NCBI GenBank assembly: GCA_900772705.1
Contig: CAAGRQ010000030.1
Coordinates: 1-10,971 of the forward strand
Direction: 5' to 3'
DNA from: Clostridia bacterium
GTDB taxonomy: Bacteria; Bacillota; Clostridia; Oscillospirales; Acutalibacteraceae
DNA: 10,971 nucleotides
The stretch's first letter is position 1. Every line of letters starts with the position of its first letter. Below the pieces are notes generated by a model. It did not search any database and was not told the origin of the DNA. It was given only the letters and a program-made list of their open reading frames with translations. Position numbers and translations under genes: made by a program. Positions 7,393 to 10,971 of the stretch are shown here, in pieces.

Positions 7393-8729
7393 TATTTTGC
7401 CCCTCCGTTTCTTTTAGCCTTGCTTTTAACCTCTGCCTTGCCCATAACGAACATAGCCGTAAGAGGAATTTTTGCAGGACATATATAGGAGCAGCATCCG
7501 CATTGAACGCACTCCATACCGCCGAGACTCTCAAATCTGTCCGTGTCGTTCTCTTTAACTGCCTTGCAAAGCATTTGAGGTACAAGATTTGACGGACAAA
7601 CGCTCATACATTTTCCGCAGTGAATACAGTTTGATTGGTTCATTGCCGCAACATCGTCAAATGTAAATGCCAAAATACCCGATGATGTCTTTTGAACAGG
7701 AACATCAAGGTCGCTCATTGCAGAGCCTGTCATAGGGCCGCCTGCGATAACCTTGCATACCTCAGGCTTTAATCCGCCTGCTGCCTCAACTACATCCTTT
7801 TGTGACATACCGATAGGCACTTTGAAATTGTTGCAGTTGTTTACACCTTCGCCCGTAACAGTCATATATCTGTGAATAAGCGGCAGATTTTCATAAAGTG
7901 CATTATAAATTGCGTAAGCGGTTGAAGCGTTAAGCACGATGCACTTAGCGTCAGCCGGGAGCATATGTGAATTGATTTTTCTTCCTGTAACGGCATAAAT
8001 CAGCGAACGTTCGCCGCCCTGCGGATATTTTGTCTTAAGTTGGCAAATATCCATCTTGTCCTCGGGTTTAATAAAGCCGTTTATGACCTTGATTGAATCC
8101 GATTTGTTGTCCTCAATGCCGAAAACGATTTTTGCGTTTTCAAACAGTTTTGAGACAATTCGCATAGCCTTAACTATCTGCTCGCCTTTTTCCAGCATAA
8201 CTCTGTAATCGACGGTGAGATACGGCTCGCATTCGCAACCGTTGACAATAACGGTGTCAATCTCGCTCGGATTTTTCGGCGAAAGCTTTACCGCAGTCGG
8301 AAAGCCTGCACCGCCTAATCCTACGATTCCTGCGTTTCTGATTTTTTCAATAATTTCTTGCTTACTGAGATTGCTCGGATCTGTTTTCACTCCGAGACCC
8401 TCAACTTCTTTGTACTCAAAATCGTTCTCGATTATGATGGATTTAACCTTTTCGCCCCGAGCGGTAAGACAATCCTTGATCCCCTTAACCTTGCCCGAAA
8501 CGCTGCTGTGAACAGGAGCACTGATAAGCCCATCGGCTTCGGCAATTACCTGTCCTTTCAGCACTTCGTCACCGACTGCCACTATCGGCTTTGCCGGAGC
8601 ACCTATGTGCTGTGATAAAGGGTAGACCATCTGCGAAGAAGCTTTAATCGTCGTAATCGGGAAATCCTTTGAGAGCTCTTTACCCTCGTAAAGATGCAAT
8701 CCCTTTTTAAGAGATTTCTTTTTCTTCAT
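7392..8729 (-). CDS. rnfC: Rnf complex subunit RnfC (NADH-binding, Fe-S)
   Basis: RnfC is the peripheral cytoplasmic subunit that binds FMN and NAD(H) and has two [4Fe-4S] clusters. The 445-residue protein has an N-terminal barrel domain (Q-H-I-G-A-P, V-A-V-G-D-x-V), then G-L-G-G-A-G-F-P-T-A-V-K (137-148), N-G-C-E-C-E-P (163-169) and K-Y-P-Q-G-G-E (234-240), the Nuo51-like FMN/NAD fold. Two ferredoxin motifs are C368/371/374/378 and C407/410/413/417. The start is the ATG at 8729, with GGAGAGG 11 bases upstream. A TTG 27 bases earlier is also in frame but has no ribosome binding site and contains the one used here. It is the first gene of the operon. Confidence 0.95.
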   Translation of the reverse strand: MKKKKSLKKGLHLYEGKELSKDFPITTIKASSQMVYPLSQHIGAPAKPIVAVGDEVLKGQVIAEADGLISAPVHSSVSGKVKGIKDCLTARGEKVKSIIIENDFEYKEVEGLGVKTDPSNLSKQEIIEKIRNAGIVGLGGAGFPTAVKLSPKNPSEIDTVIVNGCECEPYLTVDYRVMLEKGEQIVKAMRIVSKLFENAKIVFGIEDNKSDSIKVINGFIKPEDKMDICQLKTKYPQGGERSLIYAVTGRKINSHMLPADAKCIVLNASTAYAIYNALYENLPLIHRYMTVTGEGVNNCNNFKVPIGMSQKDVVEAAGGLKPEVCKVIAGGPMTGSAMSDLDVPVQKTSSGILAFTFDDVAAMNQSNCIHCGKCMSVCPSNLVPQMLCKAVKENDTDRFESLGGMECVQCGCCSYICPAKIPLTAMFVMGKAEVKSKAKRNGGAK

Positions 8730-8782
8730 AAGTTCAACATCCTCTCCAAATTGCAAAGTTATGTAAAATAACTCTTATATTT

Positions 8783-8811
8783 AATTTAGCATATTATAAC
8801 ATTAATTTCAA
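8783..8811 (-). promoter_or_regulatory. Probable rnf operon promoter
   Basis: Minus strand: -35 TTGAAA (8811-8806), 17-base spacer, -10 TAAATT (8788-8783) preceded by TG-C. A perfect TATAAT at 8798-8793 is an alternative -10 but has no good -35 at the right distance. The leader would be about 50 bases, too short for an FMN riboswitch, and I see no riboswitch motif. Confidence 0.5.
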
Positions 8812-8896
8812 CATACAAATATTGCATTATGTTAAAAGTTGAGATAAATAATCGAATTTTAGGTGTACGATTTTTTGTACCTATTGTTTTTTCTGT

Positions 8897-8932
8897 TTGA
8901 CTTCCTTACTATGCGGCGTTAGTATGGCGTTA
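8897..8932 (+). promoter_or_regulatory. Promoter of the plus-strand hypothetical operon, with direct repeats
   Basis: There is a -35 TTGACT (8897-8902), a 17-base spacer and -10 TAGTAT (8920-8925, 4 of 6). GGCGTTA occurs at 8915-8921 and 8926-8932, exactly 11 bases (one helical turn) apart and straddling the -10. This could be a regulator site or chance. It is divergent from the rnf promoter; a bulged inverted repeat (AGGT-GTAC/GTACCT, about 8861-8882) lies between them. Confidence 0.5.
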
Positions 8933-8959
8933 AGATAAGTTGCATTAGGAGACGCAGTT

Positions 8960-9700
8960 ATGTTTGGAAAATTTTTTTGCGGTAAATCCGCAGTTAAAAA
9001 GCCCGATTATATTGTTAATAATTTCAGCGGCATAAGTGAATATGAGGGGTTTAATTTTCTCAGTGAAAAATCAACCGAATATATGCTTATTTCAAGGCTT
9101 GATTATCACGATATGTTTTCTGTTGTTAATAAAGCCGCATCAAAAATTGGCAGGGTCGTAATAAGCGAGCCCGAAACGGGATATATAAAATGTATTTTCC
9201 CTGACTGCTACAGCCGACCGTACAAAGCGGAATTTACTTTTCTTCGGGATTCGGACGGGGAATATTGCTACTCGACGGCAACCGTTACGAAAAATATATA
9301 TGTAAAGTATAAAGATTGGGTATGGGACTATTTCTTGAATTCTCTTTATTCGGTTTGTCCGTCGGTTGATTTTTTTGCTTATCCCTGTTGCGGAAACCCA
9401 AAACTAAAGGCGGTGCTTGAACTCGGTAGCGATGAACGTACAAAGGTTGTGTCCGATACTTATACTTCGCCGTCGCTCATCGGCTGTGCAATAGGAAGCA
9501 GCGAGGCGGGTTTTATGGGCGGTTCGATTTTGGGGCAAATGATGGGCACCCAACATACAACCTCCTATTCGGTAAGAGAAAAAATGAAATCTGTTCCTGT
9601 AAAGATTATCTATAATAACGGCAGAGTATACTCCGGCAGTGTAAAGAAAAACACCCGCCTTTACCGCCAAATATTCGCAATGAATAATAATTTGGTGTAA
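8960..9700 (+). CDS. Hypothetical protein with glycine-rich segment
   Basis: I do not recognise this 246-residue protein. It has no signal peptide or clear transmembrane helix at the N-terminus. Residues ~48-130 look like a compact alpha/beta domain: a helix with F-x-x-V-x-x-A-A-S-K-I-G, then strands, then W-D-Y-F-L-N-S-L-Y. Residues 174-196 are Gly-rich with small residues (I-G-C-A-I-G ... F-M-G-G-S-I-L-G-Q-M-M-G), like glycine-zipper segments that can insert in membranes. The C-terminus has K-I-I-Y-N-N-G-R-V-Y-S-G-S. It contains eight Cys, two adjacent (C143-C144). The start is well supported by AGGAG 8 bases before the ATG and a promoter upstream. It is first of three plus-strand genes, 17 bases before the next. 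Confidence 0.75.
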   Translation: MFGKFFCGKSAVKKPDYIVNNFSGISEYEGFNFLSEKSTEYMLISRLDYHDMFSVVNKAASKIGRVVISEPETGYIKCIFPDCYSRPYKAEFTFLRDSDGEYCYSTATVTKNIYVKYKDWVWDYFLNSLYSVCPSVDFFAYPCCGNPKLKAVLELGSDERTKVVSDTYTSPSLIGCAIGSSEAGFMGGSILGQMMGTQHTTSYSVREKMKSVPVKIIYNNGRVYSGSVKKNTRLYRQIFAMNNNLV

Positions 9701-9717
9701 GATGGGTGAAAGATGTT

Positions 9718-9876
9718 ATGAAAGTAAGATATATAGGTAAAACAGAATTTCTAGTATTGACTAATAATAAAATTTATGAGGTTATTTCAGTTGAAAGAAA
9801 GTGGTATAGAATAATTGATGATAGCGGATATGATTATTTGTACCCACCCGAGGTTTTTGAAATAGTAGAAGATTAA
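9718..9876 (+). CDS. Small conserved-looking protein, 52 residues
   Basis: The reading frame starts at the ATG at 9718 and encodes 52 residues rich in aromatic and beta-forming residues. It opens M-K-V-R-Y-I-G-K-T-E-F and contains K-I-Y-E-V-I-S-V-E, W-Y-R-I-I-D-D-S-G, and D-Y-L-Y-P-P-E-V-F-E-I-V near the end. I recall short Firmicutes proteins of this pattern (Y-E-V-x-S-V-E ... W-Y-R-I-V-D-x-S-G-x-D-Y-L-Y-P-P-x-x-F), probably a small SH3-like barrel with no known function; this is memory, not a search. A weak GGGTGAAAG ribosome binding site precedes it. Codon use is more AT-rich (AGA, ATA, AAT) than in the rnf genes. Confidence 0.7.
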   Translation: MKVRYIGKTEFLVLTNNKIYEVISVERKWYRIIDDSGYDYLYPPEVFEIVED

Positions 9877-9905
9877 TGTTTTTTATTCGGAAAGAGGTGA
9901 TATAA

Positions 9906-10043
9906 ATGTATCCTATTGAAAAAACTATTGAACTTTTAGACAAATGGATAAAAGAAGAAGAAAAATTTGAAAAAGAGGAAAAGGCTAAAAAGAAAAAAGA
10001 AAAAATTAATGGTAAAACAGATACATTGAAGGATAAAAAGTGA
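9906..10043 (+). CDS. Small Lys/Glu-rich protein, 45 residues
   Basis: An ATG at 9906 with a good ribosome binding site (AGAGGTGA, 6 bases upstream) opens a 45-residue frame. M-Y-P-I-E-K-T-I-E-L-L-D-K-W-I is an amphipathic helix start. About 20 almost purely charged residues (E-E-E-K-F-E-K-E-E-K, then K-K-K-K-E-K) and a polar tail follow. It is probably a single charged helix; no family is recognised. Its TGA stop ends only 2 bases before the GGTGCTCGG box of RNA-like unit A. Support is the ribosome binding site and the placement 29 bases after the preceding gene; composition alone is weak evidence. Confidence 0.55.
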   Translation: MYPIEKTIELLDKWIKEEEKFEKEEKAKKKKEKINGKTDTLKDKK

Positions 10044-10045
10044 CC

Positions 10046-10167
10046 GGTGCTCGGATGGGACTTTCGTCGGAATATGCTCCGTAATTAAATGCTGTTGCAA
10101 GCAACAGCATAACAATTACTTCGCATATTCCTCCTCTTTGCAAAATTGCATCAGCGCAATTTTGCAA
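10046..10167 (-). ncRNA. Structured RNA-like unit A (tandem copy of unit B)
   Basis: No protein gene is convincing here. In plus-strand coordinates the unit has a box GGTGCTCGGATGGGACT (10046-10062) holding a small GATG/CGTC stem (10054-10057 with 10065-10068). A 63-base hairpin follows at 10069-10131: stem 1 is 9 bp (10069-10077/10123-10131), then a 3x3 internal loop. Stem 2 is 6 bp (10081-10086/10114-10119), with an internal loop AA opposite AAC. Stem 3 is 10 bp (10089-10098/10101-10110). A 6-base linker TCCTCT (10132-10137) and a 12-bp hairpin (10138-10149/10156-10167) complete it. Unit B repeats this layout with different but still complementary stems. I prefer the minus strand because there the conserved box is at the 3' end, as in unit B. 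However, unit A lacks a terminator hairpin on that side, having only TTTTT, so the strand is uncertain. No known RNA family is recognised. Confidence 0.5.
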
Positions 10168-10199
10168 TAAAACAAATAACGAATACTGTTTCATACAAT

Positions 10200-10237
10200 A
10201 AAAAAGAACAGATACCAAATGGTACCTGTTCTTTTTT
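10200..10237 (-). terminator. Terminator-like hairpin between units A and B
   Basis: A 12-bp outer stem (10200-10211 with 10226-10237), one A-C mismatch, a 4-bp inner stem (TACC/GGTA) and an AAAT loop. It has A-run/T-run flanks, so it could work in both directions. On the minus strand it follows the CCGAGCACCA end of unit B at once, with TTTTTT after the stem; on the plus strand it would end the three-gene hypothetical operon and unit A. Confidence 0.75.
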
Positions 10238-10357
10238 GGTGCTCGGACGGGACTGCGTCGAAGCGCACTTCGTGATTAAACATTATCACAGGTGATAATG
10301 TAACAATCACGGCGTATGCTTCTCCTTTCCCCACAAAGCCTTATGGGCTTTGCGGGG
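10238..10357 (-). ncRNA. Structured RNA-like unit B (tandem copy of unit A)
   Basis: It has the same layout as unit A. The box GGTGCTCGGACGGGACT (10238-10254) holds a GACG/CGTC stem. The 63-base hairpin at 10260-10322 has stem 1 10260-10268/10314-10322, stem 2 10272-10277/10305-10310 and stem 3 10280-10289/10292-10301. The linker is TCCTTT (10323-10328), and a GC-rich 12-bp hairpin (10329-10340/10346-10357) has a 5-base loop. Internal-loop positions (AA opposite AAC), linker length and hairpin length are identical to unit A, while most stem base pairs differ and are compensated. Minus strand reading gives: hairpin, AAAGGA linker, long hairpin, GACG hairpin, CGAGCACCA, then an intrinsic terminator at once. 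That is how a small RNA gene ends and resembles the end of the adjacent tRNA gene. On the plus strand the unit would begin right at a terminator T-run, which is less likely. Function unknown. Confidence 0.55.
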
Positions 10358-10403
10358 ACCCCGAAAATAAAGACGGCTTTAAGCCCACATCTGTACGCAC
10401 ATA

Positions 10404-10440
10404 AAAAATAAGCAGCAACCAAATGGTTACTGCTTATTTT
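10404..10440 (-). terminator. Intrinsic terminator of tRNA-Leu
   Basis: Stem 10405-10420 with 10425-10440 (11-12 bp, one mismatch, then AACC/GGTT) and an AAAT loop. It starts directly after the encoded CCA on the minus strand and is followed there by TTTTTT. The loop region (ACCAAATGGT on the plus strand) is the same as in the terminator after unit B. Confidence 0.85.
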
Positions 10441-10525
10441 TGGTGCGAGAGACGGGACTTGAACCCGTACGAGTCGCCCCACACGCCCCTCAAACGTGCG
10501 CGTCTGCCGATTCCGCCACTCTCGC
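10441..10525 (-). tRNA. tRNA-Leu (anticodon GAG), CCA encoded
   Basis: Minus-strand gene with acceptor stem GCGAGAG/CTCTCGC, a TGGCGGAATCGGCAGACGC D-region typical of leucine tRNAs, and anticodon stem CACGT/GCGTG with loop TTGAGGG. The anticodon GAG (10491-10489) reads CUC and CUU. A 13-base variable arm (class II), T-arm ACGGG/CCCGT with loop TTCAAGT, and discriminator A plus genomic CCA (10441-10443) complete it. All stems pair. Confidence 0.97.
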
Positions 10526-10537
10526 TCAACGCATATG

Positions 10538-10566
10538 AGTATATCAAATCATTTTCGGTTTGTCAA
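10538..10566 (-). promoter_or_regulatory. tRNA-Leu promoter
   Basis: Minus strand: perfect -35 TTGACA (10566-10561), 17-base spacer, -10 TATACT (10543-10538, 5 of 6). The tRNA 5' end is 12 bases downstream, giving a short precursor leader. Confidence 0.85.
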
Positions 10567-10613
10567 GAAAAAACTGAAAATTTTTCAAAAAAATTTCTAA
10601 GACCTTGGTTTTG

Positions 10614-10641
10614 TCATATTTTAAGTGCTTTTGCATAGGAT
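10614..10641 (+). promoter_or_regulatory. Possible sigma-E-type sporulation promoter for yabP
   Basis: TCATATT (10614-10620) matches the Bacillus sigma-E -35 (KMATATT) fully. After 13 bases CATAGGAT (10634-10641) matches 6 of 8 bases of the -10 CATACAAT. The expected start is near 10648, very close to the GAGGG ribosome binding site (10647-10651), which is a weakness. yabP is under sigma-E control in Bacillus subtilis, which agrees with the site. Confidence 0.45.
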
Positions 10642-10658
10642 TTTTTGAGGGATGACTT

Positions 10659-10934
10659 ATGATGGAAAACACTGATAATATGAAACATTGCCTTACTCTC
10701 GATGAGAGAAAATGCCTTAGAATAAGCGGAGTTACCGCAGTAGATGATTATAATGATTCGGAAATTCACGCCGTAACCGTTTGCGGCAGACTGCTCATAA
10801 AAGGGGAGAAACTAAATATTGAAACTCTTGACTTATCTGTCGGCGAACTTGTGCTCGGCGGTGCGGTAAGTGTGCTTGCGTATTCCGATGATGTTCAAGC
10901 GAAAAGTGTTTTTAAGAGGTTGTTTTCGCAGTGA
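10659..10934 (+). CDS. yabP: YabP/YqfC-family sporulation protein
   Basis: This 91-residue protein of the YabP/YqfC family is needed for spore envelope or cortex formation in spore-formers. Family features are L-T-L-D-E-R-K-C-L-R-I-S-G-V-T-A-V-D-D-Y-N-D (12-33), then a G-x-L-L-I-K-G-E-K-L-N-I strand pair (43-54), L-D-L-S-V-G-E-L-V-L-G-G (57-68) and a closing V-L-A-Y-S-D (72-77). Length is normal. Two adjacent ATGs (10659, 10662) are possible starts; GAGGG lies 7 bases before the first. Its stop overlaps the next gene's GTG start, as in a yabP-yabQ pair. Confidence 0.85.
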   Translation: MMENTDNMKHCLTLDERKCLRISGVTAVDDYNDSEIHAVTVCGRLLIKGEKLNIETLDLSVGELVLGGAVSVLAYSDDVQAKSVFKRLFSQ

Positions 10935-10971
10935 ATGAAGTTCTTGCGTTTTTACTGTTTGGCTTAGCCTG
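10931..10971 (+). CDS. yabQ: Probable YabQ, first 13 codons (cut by window edge)
   Basis: A GTG start at 10931 overlaps the yabP stop (GTGA) and opens V-N-E-V-L-A-F-L-L-F-G-L-A, the start of a hydrophobic helix. YabQ is a membrane spore-coat protein normally encoded right after yabP. The assignment rests mostly on position; only 41 bases are visible. The ATG at 10935 is in another frame and closes after 10 codons. Confidence 0.5.
   Translation, partial: MNEVLAFLLFGLA

Noticed and set aside
37..7592. Many plus-strand frames of 60-228 codons across the rnf-apbE region.
   Set aside because: They lie opposite clearly recognisable genes, lack ribosome binding sites and family motifs, and are antisense shadows.
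8730..8756. TTG start adding 9 residues to RnfC.
   Set aside because: It has no ribosome binding site upstream and would contain the GGAGAGG site that serves the ATG at 8729.
8730..8830. FMN riboswitch ahead of rnfC.
   Set aside because: The predicted leader is only about 50 bases and AT-rich, with none of the conserved FMN-element segments.
10046..10357. CRISPR array or simple miniature transposon pair.
   Set aside because: There are only two units and no identical repeats with spacers. No terminal inverted repeats or target-site duplications are visible, and the stems co-vary.
10046..10451. Attachment-site duplications left by an element integrated in the tRNA-Leu gene.
   Set aside because: The repeated boxes match each other better than the tRNA 3' end, no integrase is present, and the similarity continues through structured sequence unrelated to a tRNA.
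10006..10482. Minus-strand reading frames of 70 and 68 codons over units A and B, and short frames inside the long hairpins that share an R-x-x-C-Y-x-x-x-C pattern and a stop at the same place (in A after AGGAGG and an ATG).
   Set aside because: The long frames run through tRNA, terminators and hairpins and are not alike in the two units. The short similarity follows from the shared hairpin layout, and unit B has ATA in place of the start codon. A tiny peptide from unit A cannot be fully excluded.

Overview
The window looks like chromosome of a spore-forming, Gram-positive anaerobe of the class Clostridia (Oscillospiraceae/Ruminococcaceae-like is my guess; no 16S or other taxonomic marker is present). 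The reasons are a complete rnfCDGEAB operon in the clostridial gene order, lipoprotein signal peptides, strong AGGAGG-type ribosome binding sites, a YabP-type sporulation gene and a moderate GC content.

Positions 1-8729 (minus strand) hold a flavin and iron-sulfur electron-transfer locus. rnfC, rnfD, rnfG, rnfE, rnfA and rnfB are tightly packed, with one-base TAATG stop/start overlaps at C/D, D/G and E/A, and encode the membrane Rnf complex (ferredoxin:NAD+ oxidoreductase coupled to ion translocation). RnfG is unusual in carrying two complete FMN-binding domains. Downstream, from its own promoter and closed by an intrinsic terminator, is a lipoprotein built from two ~149-residue repeats, each ending in D-L-K-A-G-C-T, which resembles the D-x-x-S-G-A-T flavinylation site. 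Next comes a separate unit with a near-ideal promoter: apbE (the FMN transferase that attaches FMN to such threonines), a membrane-anchored FMN-binding-domain protein with a degenerate site, and the start of a NusG-domain-II protein cut by the window edge. Together they look like an extracytoplasmic flavoprotein electron-transfer module with its own maturation enzyme.

Positions 8730-8959 are a divergent promoter region. Positions 8960-10043 (plus strand) hold three unrecognised genes: a 246-residue protein with a glycine-rich segment, a 52-residue protein and a 45-residue Lys/Glu-rich protein.

Positions 10044-10440 have no convincing protein gene but hold the most unusual signal in the window: two tandem ~120-base units with the same architecture (a conserved GGTGCTCGG box, a 63-base three-stem hairpin, a 6-base linker and a 12-bp hairpin). 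Their stem sequences differ widely but stay complementary, with about 18 fully compensated base-pair changes. This is the pattern of a structured RNA family. Each unit is flanked by an intrinsic-terminator hairpin, and on the minus strand unit B ends like the neighbouring tRNA gene.

Positions 10441-10566 hold a minus-strand tRNA-Leu(GAG) with encoded CCA, its strong promoter and its terminator. The window ends on the plus strand with yabP, preceded by a possible sigma-E-type promoter, and the first codons of a probable yabQ.
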